Assembly (NCBI GenBank): GCA_016748015.1
Contig: JAAOMT010000786.1
Span: 287,744 to 300,615, forward strand
Direction of reading: 5' to 3'
Origin: Geosiphon pyriformis
Taxonomy: Eukaryota; Glomeromycota; Glomeromycetes; Archaeosporales; Geosiphonaceae
DNA: 12,872 nucleotides
Below, piece by piece: positions 1 through 7,919 of the stretch; position 1 is the stretch's first letter, and each line of letters begins with the position of its first letter. The position numbers and the translations under genes are program-made. The notes under the pieces are model-generated. The model worked only from the letters and a program-made list of their open reading frames with translations. It was not told where the DNA came from and made no database searches.

Positions 1-1
1 T

Positions 2-373
2 GGCTACTTCATCAATTTGATCCTAGACAGTGGATCATCTGTTAGTGTTATTGCCAAACACTTTCTTGAAGCAATTGGCAGAAAAATTGATGAACCATCC
101 ACACGACCAATGACCAATGTGCATGGTAATAAGAAGAAAGAGCTTGGCATAGCCAAAGCTATTCCTGTCCGCATCAATGGCATTAGCATTGAAACTGATA
201 TGGAAGTGTTTGAAGCAAAAGAATACACCATCATTGTTGGCAATGAATGGCTCAAGAAAGCAAAGGCTTTGCTTGATTATGAACTCTGTGAACTAACCAT
301 CAGATGTGGTAAGAAACCTATTGTGGTTAAGTGTCACCATTGGACAACTCCCCCAGTACCCAAGCAGAGCCCA
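2..373 (+). other. Retropepsin-like aspartic protease domain of pol
   Basis: This part of the pol frame would cleave the Gag-Pol polyprotein. The catalytic triad D-S-G is at 26-34 (LDSGSS context), followed by the usual S-V-I segment. The later IIVGNEWL segment (230-253) matches the conserved hydrophobic-Gly strand near the C-terminal half of Ty3 proteases. No stop interrupts this domain; the frame is open to 619. The N-terminal end of the domain is outside the window, so the original start cannot be judged. Confidence 0.8.
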
Positions 374-793
374 GAAGAAAATAAATCAGATGAATTAGAT
401 GATGAAGAAAGTGAGGAAGAAGAAAAACAAGAAGAACAAGAAGAAACTGCTGAACTTGCTTATACCATCTTCACTAGCAATGGCAAACCACTGGATAATG
501 TCAAAGCAGATAAAAAAGGAATCATTGTCAATGGCAAGCTGATCTGCTGGCCTTATTATGACATGCTCATAAGAACCTTTGACAGAAAGCCAGGCAAAAA
601 AGCCAAATACAGTTATTGGTGACATGGTCCTTGTGCTTAGTGCTGGTGCAACAAACCATTGTATTCTCCTAGTAATGAATGCATGTCCTGCCTGATCTAT
701 TACAAAGATTGGGAACCAATCAGCTTGATACCCTGAGAGGAAATAAAAGAAGTCCAAAAGTCCTTTGAAAACGAACCACCTGAAATCCAATCA
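374..793 (+). other. Acidic tract and Cys-rich linker between protease and reverse transcriptase
   Basis: Bases 374-448 encode a run dominated by Glu and Asp. Further on, Cys codons at 632, 641, 680 and 689 form a C-x2-C-x12-C-x2-C pattern, with an extra Cys at 647, which resembles a small zinc ribbon. Three stops lie here: TGA 620-622, TAG 638-640 inside the first C-x2-C, and TGA 734-736. A Cys-pair module between protease and reverse transcriptase is not part of the textbook Ty3 layout. Zinc binding is an inference from spacing alone. Confidence 0.5.
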
Positions 794-1831
794 TTGGTTG
801 TAGAACAAAGAGAACCCTCTCCAGAAGAAAGAAAAGTAGACATTGAAAATCTGCTGGCTAGAAACAGCCCAGTTATCTCAAAAGAAGGTGAACCTCCTGG
901 ATGTACACATGTGATACAACACACCATCATCACCAGAGAAACTCGCCCCATCCATTTGAAGCCCTATCAATCCAACTGGCACAATGATGAGTTTATCAAA
1001 AAAGAAATAACCTGAATGAAAACTCTTGGATTCATACAGGAAACCAAGAGTGAATGGGCATTCCCAGTTGTAGTGGTATCCAAGAAAGGAGGAACCCTAT
1101 GCTTTTGTGTTGACTATTGCCAATTAAATGCTATTACTGAAAGAGACATGTATCCACTTCCCAAGATTGATGCAATGCTAGACCAATTCCATGGTGCCAC
1201 TTTCTTCTCAACCATTGACTTAACTGCTGGATTCTGGCAAGTAGAGATGGATCCAGAAAGCAGAAAGAAAACTGCTTTCATCACCAAGTATGGTACCTAT
1301 GAATTCACAGTTATGCCTTTTGGTCTCACAAATGCTCCTCCCATCTTTCAACGCTTAATGAACAAAGTATTTGAATCAGTAAAAGAAAACTTTGTTCTAG
1401 TCTACTTGGACGACATAATGGTATACTCAAAAACCTGAGATGAACATCTTGAACATTTGCAAAAGGTTTTTGACCTTCTTAGAAATGCTGGTCTCAAGAT
1501 CAATCCAATCAAATCATTCTTTGGACGTCAATCCACCCAGTTCCTTGGCCATCTTATTACAAAAGATGGAATCTTTCCTGATCCAGCCAAAATTGAAAAA
1601 GTTCAAAACATTAGACAACCAATGAATGTTCATGAACTACGCTCTTTTCTTGGTTTGGCCTCTTATTATTGCAAGTTTGTCAAGGATTTCTTCAAAATTG
1701 CTGCTTCTTTCAATCAGCTACTTAGGAAAAACATCAATTATCACTGGGGCACTCATCAACAAAAAGCATTTGAAATTCTGAAGGAAAAACTGGTTACAGA
1801 ACCCATCCTCATGCAACCTAATTTGGATTGA
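794..1831 (+). other. Reverse transcriptase domain of Ty3 pol (broken)
   Basis: Copies element RNA into cDNA when intact. The palm contains motif A with its catalytic Asp at 1217-1219 (FSTIDLTAGFWQ). It also has the MPFGLTNAP motif B (1315-1341), and motif C as YLDD at 1403-1414, so all three metal-binding Asp residues are present. Stops are at 1013-1015, just before the LGFI segment, at 1436-1438 after YSKT, and at 1829-1831 at the boundary with RNase H. Substitutions such as Cys at positions where the family normally has Arg (CFCVDYC, YYCKF) suggest CGN to TGN transitions. Confidence 0.85.
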
Positions 1832-2209
1832 TCTTTTATCCTCCACACTGATACATCTGGCTATGGACTTGGTGCTGTTTTTTCCCAAAAAAATGAAGAT
1901 AACAGAGAACATGCCGTAGCATATGCCAGTAGAACTCTCACACCAGCAGAAAGGAACTACTCAATTACTGAGCAGGAATGCTTAGCAGTAGTTTGGGCTA
2001 TTAGCTACTAAGACAAATATCTTAAGAGTGTGAAATTTTTGGTGGTAACAGATCACCAAGCTTTGGTTTGGCTATACAACAAAAGAAACCTGGAACATAA
2101 ACGGATAACTCGCTGGATACTCCACTTGGACGAATTCGACTATAACATTCAACACCGTAAAAGAGCTAATCATTAATACACCAACGCTCTCTCTAGACTT
2201 ACCATCCAG
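1832..2209 (+). other. RNase H domain of Ty3 pol (broken)
   Basis: Degrades the RNA strand of the RNA/DNA hybrid during reverse transcription. Acidic residues expected for catalysis are visible: Asp at 1850-1852 ([12 protein letters not shown]), Glu at 1976-1978 ([12 protein letters not shown]) and Asp at 2051-2053 (VVTDHQALVWL). Two TAA stops interrupt the region, at 2009-2011 and at 2174-2176, the latter in the NH-x-NALSRL hinge that normally closes the domain. The domain ends in three consecutive stop codons at 2210-2218. Confidence 0.8.
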
Positions 2210-2278
2210 TGATAGTAAAACCCTCTCAAACCAAACCAACTTAATTATTTGTAACTTCCCCCACAAACAAACACAATA

Positions 2279-3540
2279 ATGGACTTGGACAACTACTCTG
2301 CTTTAATGAAATTTTTGGGTAAAGAACAATACCCACCAGACTATACTCGACAGCAAAGAGAACATTTACGCAAACAATCAAATTTTTATTTGATTCGCCA
2401 GAACCAGTTATATAAAAGAAATAGAAAAGATCCTGACTGCCTTCAGAGAGTCATTAGATTTGAAGAAAAAGAAATTGTAATCTACAATATGCACACTGAT
2501 CCATTAGCTGGACATTTTGAAAAAACAAAAACAATTCAGAAAACTTTAGCTCGCTATTATTGACCTACCTTGGGAAAAGACATTGCTGAATACATCAAAA
2601 CCTGTGATACCTGCCAAAGAAGAGGAAAACCCAATCACAAGGAAGATATCTATCCAATCTCTGTTGGTCAATCATTTGATAGAATTGGTATAGATGTTGT
2701 TGGATCTTTAACAGTAACTCCTGAAGACAACAGATACATTATCACAGCTACCAACTATCTTACAAAGTGAGTAGAAACAAGAGCCATTCCAGATCAAACA
2801 GCAGTTTCAATTGCCAATTTCATTTATGAAGATATTATCTGTCACCACGGCTGCCCCAAAGAACTTTTATTTGATAGAGGAAGAGCTTTTCTTAGTACAC
2901 TGGTTGAAGAACTTTGCAGAAAAATGGGAATACATCATAAACTCTCTTCTCCTTATCACCCCCAAACAAATAGCCTAGTAGAACATTTTAATAGAACACT
3001 ATGTGAAACCCTAGCCAAAACCAGTAAAGAAACAACCTATGGAACAAAGTATTGCCTTCAGCTTTGTTTGCTTACAGAACTGTGAATCATGACATAACAA
3101 GTTATGAACCCTTTTATCTGCTCTATAGACAAATGGCAACTCTACCAATAGAAATGGATATAGAAACAATACTTTTTGAAGAAATAACAATAGGAGATTA
3201 CAAAGACATTTTGCAAAGAAAACTTGGTACTATTCTTGACTCATTAGTAGAAGCACGGATAATTGCCTTTGAAAAGATAAAACAGTTCCAAGAAAAGCTC
3301 AAAAAGAAAAAGACCTATAAAACACTTTCCTTAAGTGTTAGTGACTTAGTTTTGGAATACCGTTCAGACAGAGACAATGTCTATGGTGATAAATTTTCTA
3401 GCCAGTAGAAAGGACCCTTTTTAGTCAACAAAGTTTTGAACAATGGTTCTTATATCTTACAAGATCAATATGAAACAATATTCAGTGATTGCCCTGTTCA
3501 TGGCACACAACTCAAGAAATATCACAAACAACCTGATTGG
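2279..3540 (+). other. Integrase domain of Ty3 pol with GPY/F module (broken)
   Basis: Would insert the cDNA into the host chromosome. The N-terminal zinc-binding HHCC motif has His at 2492 and 2513 and Cys at 2603 and 2612. The catalytic core has Asp 2693-2695, Asp 2873-2875 and Glu 2981-2983, with exactly 35 residues between the last two (D,D-35-E). A GPF motif at 3412-3420 starts the GPY/F module. Stops occur at 2561-2563 (normally Trp in RYYWP), 2768-2770 (normally Trp after YLTK) and 3406-3408 (normally Trp before KGP). A one-base deletion near 3035-3040 changes the frame just before the PSALFAYRT segment. Confidence 0.85.
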
Positions 3541-4289
3541 TTATCTGTTGTGGTAATACCGACCCAAATGATCAGCAAAAATTAGTTATAAATAAATGCA
3601 CCATTCCCAAAACAGAGGTATCTTCAATTGACATGAACAATTATTTCTTGGATCAAAACATTCAAAATGCTTTCTATACTCTCCATGAGTATTGGATCAA
3701 GAACTATCCAAATGCTATTCTGACTATTGGAAAACAAACCACTATAACAGACAACAGTGGAACTCACACTGTTATTAGACCAAAGAAAACAACTACCAGA
3801 AGAGAAAGAATTGGTGGCAAAATGGATAAATACTTGCTGAAAAACATAACAGCAGCGATACTTTCACCTTTCAGCACAATTGGAAAAACAATACAAGAAA
3901 TCTTGCTCATAGACAAAAACTTGTCATATGGAAGACAATTAGAACTCTATGGTCATTTTGGCGAAATCATAGAAGACATGAAGCACATGAAGAAAACAAC
4001 TTCAGAGATACAAGTGGAAATTTTGGGCATTATACGATTGAATGTCTCAAGAGTTTTGACTATTGCTAAAAGAGCCAAAACTCTTATACAAAGATTTGGT
4101 CTCTTGGATACAAAGCTTATTTCGCCTCAAGTACTATATACTTTATCCACAAAAGACTTCAACAAACTAGTTAGTTTTGAGTTAGACAAAACCCTTCACA
4201 TAGACTATCTCATAAATAATTTGATTTCGCTAAAGCTCAATCTCTTTGGAGAGGATAATGTTATGGTTAAAACACATAGTTTTTATTAA
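3537..4289 (+). CDS. Unrecognised ORF downstream of pol in the Ty3 element (ORF3)
   Basis: I do not recognise this protein. The frame is open from 3537 and overlaps the last 49 bases of pol in the -1 frame. The first ATG is at 3633, giving 218 residues that end at TAA 4287-4289. The product is Lys- and Asn-rich and mostly helical in appearance. It has no signal peptide, no obvious transmembrane segment and no zinc motif, so it does not look like a retroviral-type envelope. It is the only long uninterrupted frame in the element. It extends about 30 bases into the proposed LTR, as last ORFs of Gypsy elements sometimes do. Alternatives are an accessory element protein, a pol C-terminal extension reached by frameshift, or chance survival of a frame poor in Trp and CGN codons. 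Confidence 0.55.
   Translation: MVICCGNTDPNDQQKLVINKCTIPKTEVSSIDMNNYFLDQNIQNAFYTLHEYWIKNYPNAILTIGKQTTITDNSGTHTVIRPKKTTTRRERIGGKMDKYLLKNITAAILSPFSTIGKTIQEILLIDKNLSYGRQLELYGHFGEIIEDMKHMKKTTSEIQVEILGIIRLNVSRVLTIAKRAKTLIQRFGLLDTKLISPQVLYTLSTKDFNKLVSFELDKTLHIDYLINNLISLKLNLFGEDNVMVKTHSFY
4248..4258 (+). promoter_or_regulatory. Candidate polypurine tract (plus-strand primer)
   Basis: GGAGAGGATAA is a short purine-rich stretch placed immediately before TGTTATGG, a plausible LTR start. In Gypsy elements the polypurine tract primes plus-strand DNA and abuts the 3' LTR. It is only partly purine (one T), and the call depends on the LTR border being right. Confidence 0.45.
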
Positions 4290-4351
4290 TTATCACATGT
4301 ATTAGCCATTGATGTCATATAATTAGCCACCCTATTTTTAGATAGTGATTG

Positions 4352-4477
4352 TTGACCTGATCAATGACCTGACTGTTGACCTGATCATTGACTTGATCAT
4401 TGACCTAATCAATGACCTGATCATTGACCTGATTGTTGATCTGATCATTGACCTGATCATTGACCTGGTCATTGACC
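4352..4477 (+). repeat. 12-bp tandem repeat array in LTR U3 (10.5 copies)
   Basis: The unit is TTGACCTGATCA, repeated in strict 12-base register ten times plus a final TTGACC. Variants differ by one to three bases (for example TTGACTTGATCA, ATGACCTGACTG, TTGACCTGGTCA). Each typical unit contains the palindrome TGATCA. The array is bracketed by a 10-base direct repeat TTTTAGATAG at 4336-4345 and 4479-4488, and it ends 12 bases before the TATA box, so it probably works as a block of transcription-factor sites in U3. Confidence 0.92.
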
Positions 4478-4489
4478 ATTTTAGATAGC

Positions 4490-4497
4490 TATATAAG
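4490..4497 (+). promoter_or_regulatory. TATA box of candidate LTR promoter
   Basis: TATATAAG lies directly downstream of the 12-bp array, 231 bases from the proposed LTR start. This is the expected arrangement for an RNA polymerase II promoter in U3. The transcription start would be expected roughly 25-30 bases downstream. Confidence 0.55.
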
Positions 4498-5180
4498 TGA
4501 TGATTTCTTTAGCTGTAGAAAGACATGATAAAAGTAACGAAATAAAACAATATCAATTACTTTCTCTTATAATCGCTTATTCCCCTTTCCTTACCTTCAA
4601 GTATCTACTTGTTGGCATTCACATACCTTATCTTTTCCCTTTTTTGATTTGTATTTGTTAGAATTAGCCTGAAAAGCAATTGGCTTGCTCTTGTAATTCA
4701 TTGAATAAAGAAACGATTGAAAAGCACAATGATACCTGTTATTAATTCTAAGAATTGCTGAGTTGAGGCATAAAATAATAGCAGTGGTGTTATCTTGTTG
4801 ACAATCACAGACTATTCCTCTACCTTCAGATTTAAGAAAAGATTAGTGACTGTGATTTTTATGAGACTGATCACGCACATTGAATTCCTACTTATTCAAT
4901 TTGCTTCCTTATTGTAATTCCTTCTTTGTTTATTTCCATCATCATACAATACTGTTCTCTCTTGCTATCCATTAGCTTGTTACTCCAACCCGTAATAATA
5001 ACAATTTAAAAAATTTTAATTTATAAAAAATAAAGTAAAAATAAATATTAAAATTCAAATATAAAAAATAGTTTTTTCTGAATTAAAAAACTATATATAC
5101 ATAAATTTTTAATTTTATAAAATAGTTTTTAAAAGATTGTTTTTTATTATTATTTTTTATATTATTTTTTATTACCAGTT

Positions 5181-5220
5181 ATAATTTGTTATAATTTGTT
5201 ATTTTATGTTATTTTATATT
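5181..5220 (+). repeat. 10-bp period tandem repeat in AT-rich island
   Basis: Two perfect copies of ATAATTTGTT (5181-5200) are followed by two related 10-mers, ATTTTATGTT and ATTTTATATT. The register is exact. It lies in the T-rich left half of the island. Confidence 0.65.
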
Positions 5221-5405
5221 ATTAATAATTATTGTTAATTATTTTATTATATAATTACATTTTTTTATAATTGGTCGATTTTTTTATTTGAATAATATTA
5301 ATAATTTTTTTTTATTACGTTTAATGAGCAAGGTCCAAACACTACCTAGAACAATACATCAATGAAATGATTTAAACTAGACATGAATCATGCATTTAAC
5401 CACAC

Positions 5406-5636
5406 GTGACCAGCTATTTGAGCCAATCAAGACAACACTATACAACTATATTAACAAAAACCATATCACCAATACCCGAAAAAAATGAACAAGACTTGCA
5501 AAAACCAAAAAGGATACCAAAGACTTTAGTAACACCAAGCAATTTAACCACACCAGACAACAACCTCGAAACTGAACCAAAAACTGGGATGAGAATTAAT
5601 CTATTTGCTAGGATCAGATTAATAATAATTAATTAA
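5406..5636 (+). pseudogene. Possible worn coding fragment inside the AT-rich island
   Basis: The frame is open for 76 codons from a GTG at 5406 and ends at TAA 5634-5636. The only in-frame ATG is late, at 5589, so there is no credible native start. The translation is rich in Thr, Pro, Lys and Asn, with a TPSNLTTPDNN segment and a basic RINLFARIR end, and looks more like a hydrophilic element-encoded N-terminal region than random AT-rich sequence. The strand is strongly A/C-rich. I cannot name the protein. It may be a gag-like fragment or may not be coding at all. Confidence 0.25.
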
Positions 5637-5754
5637 AATTCAATATATTATTGTTATTATTGTTATTTAAACAAAAAACAACAAAAATAATATTATATTA
5701 GTTAATTAATTCATTAAAAATATTTAATAATAACAAAAAACAATTAATATTAGG

Positions 5755-5814
5755 ATAAAATAATTAGCAATAATATAAAATAATTAATAATAACATAAAA
5801 TAATTAGCAATAAT
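5755..5814 (+). repeat. 20-bp tandem repeat, three copies
   Basis: Units start at 5755, 5775 and 5795. The first and third are identical (ATAAAATAATTAGCAATAAT) and the middle one differs in a few bases. The array lies in the A-rich right half of the island. Confidence 0.8.
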
Positions 5815-7281
5815 AAATTATAATTATTAAATTTTAATAAAATAACATTTTTACAAAACTATTTTGTTTTTTAAAAATATATAAAAATACAAATAATATT
5901 ATTTAACAAAAAAAATATATTTAAAAAAAGTTGTTTTTATTTTTAAGTTAAAAATTTTTTTTTAATTAAATAAAATATAAATATTTTTTTCTCTCCTTCG
6001 TCTAAAAATTCCCAAAAAGAGTCAAAAGTTTTTTTTTTTTTTTGAAAGAAGTTTTTTACTATTCAGTACGATAAATCAAAACCATTTTTCGATTACGAGG
6101 CCACTGTTGGCTCTGTTATTGCTGTTATGAAAAAGACTGCTAAAGTTTCTGGTTCTGAGAGTGGTTTTAAAGCAGTTGCATCAAGGAAAAAGAGGAAGGG
6201 AGGTGTGTTGGCAGAGAGTGTTGATAATAGAAGGGTTGCTGCTGAAGTTCCTGGTGTTTGTTCATGGGGTTTGGAGACTGGGGACACTACTGAGTCTGAA
6301 AGTGTTGATATGGAAGAGGAATGTCTGGTGAAGGAAACCAGCTTTGATTATGGTGAAGGTGGAGCTCTGGCTGGTGGAGATTATGATCAGATGCCCACAA
6401 GTTCAAAGGTTAAAACCAAAAAGGCATTGGGCAAGCCATTGGGAAAGATTGACTTCTCAAAAGATGGTAGTGATGATGGTGTTCTCTCGGATGCTCCTCT
6501 TGAGCTCCCTCCTTCTGTGAAAAATTTGGTCAATGTTCCAGTCAGGAAATCATTCGCATTGGATATTGGCTTGGATAAAGTGGCCGGCAAATCTTCTCAG
6601 GAAAAACTTGTGGTGGTGAGGAAGTTGTTTTCTGGAATCAATGGTTTTGGGGGGGCATCTACCCCCTCAAAATTCTCAGGGATCATCAGAGCGACATTCA
6701 CTTCCGAATCGAGTTTAATGAAAGCTACTAATAAAGCTGTGAGTGTGAAGATCTTAGTAAACGCCGATCTCAAAAAAGCATCTGGGCAATCAAATTGGGC
6801 TGTGGTCGTAAAAGAAATTCCAGTTGAAACATCGGCTGAGGCTGTGCGCGCTGCACTATCCGAGTTTGGAGTTATTAGGGCGATCAAGATGTAGTTAATT
6901 GGGCTGTGGCAGAAGGCAGTGGTGGAATTTGAATGATCGGATCAGGCTGATTTGGTCACAGCTGAGTGGTCCATCTTAATCAAGAAAGATGCTGTATGTG
7001 TGGCTAAGGCTGATTCAAACAAGGAGGCATGGGATGTAAGGGACCAACATAAGGCACTGCTCTATACATTGCCGATGGGAACCAATGCTCATGATATCTG
7101 GGACTTTGTTAGATCTGTGAATGGGAAAACGTGCATCATTGATTGTCATTCTGTTATGTATGCTTGGGCCAGGTGTGCTGTTGTTTGTTTCGACTCTGCT
7201 GAATCATTGGATGCTGCTGTGGGAACCATGCCAATACTCAGGAATACCAATCTCCGCTGGTCTTGTCTCATTTCTGCTAGA

Positions 7282-7323
7282 TGCGCCAAGTGTGAGAAAT
7301 TGGGTCACACGTTATTGGATTGT
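7282..7323 (+). other. CCHC zinc knuckle in LINE ORF1
   Basis: The pattern is C-A-K-C-E-K-L-G-H-T-L-L-D-C, with exact CX2CX4HX4C spacing. This nucleic-acid binding motif is shared by retroviral Gag and many LINE ORF1 proteins. All four ligands are intact although the ORF is interrupted on both sides. Confidence 0.92.
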
Positions 7324-7907
7324 ACAGTTGGTGGGAAATTGTCTTCTAGTAGTTCACTGTGTAGAGTTTTCTCAGATATGGATAAAAGCAGGCTGGCAAC
7401 CATCTATGCTAAACGCTTGGCTCCAGTTGCCTGTCCAGTCTCTTTTGGTGGTCTCTCTTGGGCAAAGGTTGCTCGCAGGTCTTTTTCACTCCCCCTCTCT
7501 GGTCAGAATGTTGTGGTGACAAATGGCTCCTCTTCGGAGATGAAGCCGTCCCAACCGGTTACGATGGAAGTCAATGATAGGTTTGCCGCTCTTGAGCGCA
7601 GTCTCACAGAGCAAGTTGGTAAGCTGGCTAAGAGGTTGGATGCACTCGGGCCAACGGTTTCCCAGCCTAACCCTGGATGTTAGCTGTTGGTGACCCCTTT
7701 ATCACAGGATCAAGGGGCGGATGTAGTGATGAGTGAGAGTTCAAGTGTGTCCACTAGTGGTGGGAATGTCGCGAGAGTGGTGTCTTTTGATATGTCTTTG
7801 GTGCCTAAGCTGGAAGACAGCATGAAGTGTCTAATGGAAATGGTTCTGGGCCTTTCGGCCAAAGTGGACAGTTTAGGTGCGCTTTCGGTATCTCTACCTC
7901 TTACTCA

Positions 7908-7911
7908 ATGA
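7908..7911 (+). promoter_or_regulatory. ATGA overlap of ORF1 stop and ORF2 start
   Basis: TGA at 7909-7911 closes ORF1 and ATG at 7908-7910 opens ORF2 in a different frame. The ORF2 frame is also open upstream to an ATG at 7827, but the endonuclease homology (VWKVATCNV) begins right after the 7908 ATG. Stop-start overlaps support termination-coupled re-initiation in the LINE SART1 (UAAUG) and in a fungal dsRNA virus (AUGA). The same mechanism here is an inference. Confidence 0.65.
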
Positions 7912-7919
7912 GCAGTTTA

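Larger units (their letters stand above)
2..3585 (+). pseudogene. pol: Ty3/Gypsy pol polyprotein, 5'-partial, multiply interrupted
   Basis: The reading frame enters from the window edge at base 2 and stays in one frame to about 3038. A one-base loss near 3035-3040 then moves it to the next frame, and it ends at TAG 3583-3585. In-frame stops are at 620, 638, 734, 1013, 1436, 1829, 2009, 2174, 2210, 2213, 2216, 2252, 2561, 2768 and, after the shift, 3406. Domain order is protease, Cys-rich linker, reverse transcriptase, RNase H, integrase and GPY/F. Catalytic motifs survive in every domain although the frame is broken. Several stops fall where the family normally has Trp (TGG to TGA or TAG) or Arg (CGA to TGA). 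No chromodomain is recognisable at the C-terminus. Dead as a polyprotein. Confidence 0.88.
1..5003 (+). mobile_element. Ty3/Gypsy LTR retrotransposon, 5' part outside window, decayed
   Basis: The order protease, reverse transcriptase, RNase H, integrase with a GPY/F module is diagnostic of Ty3/Gypsy (Ty1/Copia has integrase before reverse transcriptase). The 5' LTR and gag lie outside the window. The 3' side is bounded by a purine tract at 4248-4258 followed by TGTTATGG, a typical Gypsy LTR start, and by a CCCGTAATAATAACA end at about 4989-5003. The outer border is an inference, because no second LTR copy or target duplication can be compared here. Multiple stops and one frameshift make the copy non-autonomous. 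The family looks like Gypsy elements common in arbuscular mycorrhizal fungi, from memory only. Confidence 0.8.
4259..5003 (+). repeat. Candidate 3' LTR of the Ty3 element
   Basis: Starts with TGTTATGG after the purine tract and ends with CCCGTAATAATAACA, giving TG...CA ends that are roughly inverted. Inside are a 12-bp tandem array (4352-4477), a TATA box (4490-4497), AATAAA signals (for example 4704-4709) and a pyrimidine-rich downstream part with CTT/TTC runs typical of U5. No coding potential is seen. Length would be about 745 bp. Without the 5' LTR for comparison both ends are inferred; the right end could also lie further left. Confidence 0.5.
5004..6000. other. AT-rich island between the two retrotransposons
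   Basis: Almost pure A/T sequence, with a less AT-rich core at about 5325-5635. The left half (5140-5320) is T-rich and the right half (5640-5960) is A-rich on the + strand. This would be expected of long, degenerate inverted arms. For example, an AAAATAGTTTTT segment at 5119 pairs imperfectly with the complement ending at 5865. At this base composition chance similarity is high, so inverted arms are only suspected. No RNA gene or promoter could be supported outside the core. Confidence 0.5.
6127..7911 (+). pseudogene. LINE ORF1 protein: RRM-like, CCHC zinc knuckle and coiled coil
   Basis: ORF1 proteins bind element RNA to form the ribonucleoprotein. The frame runs 595 codons including the final TGA, with internal stops TAG 6892-6894, TGA 6934-6936 and TAG 7681-7683. 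ATG 6127 is the first in frame after a TGA at 6043. The N-terminus is Lys-rich (KKRKGG, possible nuclear signal) followed by an acidic stretch. Residues about 224-270 (WAVVVKEIP... VVEFE) and 308-370 (ALLYTLP... RCAVVCF) have the strand-helix-strand pattern of RRM folds. A C-x2-C-x4-H-x4-C zinc knuckle is at residues 386-399. A heptad-like helix lies at about 482-508 and a second at the C-terminus. The final TGA overlaps the ORF2 ATG. The first and third stops probably replace Gln (CAG to TAG). Confidence 0.82.

Noticed and set aside
395-790. 131-codon minus-strand ORF over the acidic linker
   Set aside because: Antisense of the Glu-rich coding run, giving a Phe-rich translation with no domain; a shadow of pol.
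620-1015. Spliceosomal introns removing the pol stops
   Set aside because: The frame continues with homologous sequence through the stops, so nothing is available to splice out without removing conserved residues.
1013-2770. TGA read as Trp (altered genetic code)
   Set aside because: Many TGA stops sit at Trp positions, but TGG is also used, TAG and TAA interrupt the same frames, and some TGA codons fit Arg better. Decay explains all of these.
7121-7519. 132-codon plus-strand ORF inside LINE ORF1
   Set aside because: Overlaps the zinc-knuckle region of ORF1 in another frame and has no recognisable motif.
7827-7907. ORF2 starting at the upstream ATG 7827
   Set aside because: The extension lies wholly within the end of ORF1 in another frame and has no endonuclease homology; the 7908 ATG directly precedes the domain.
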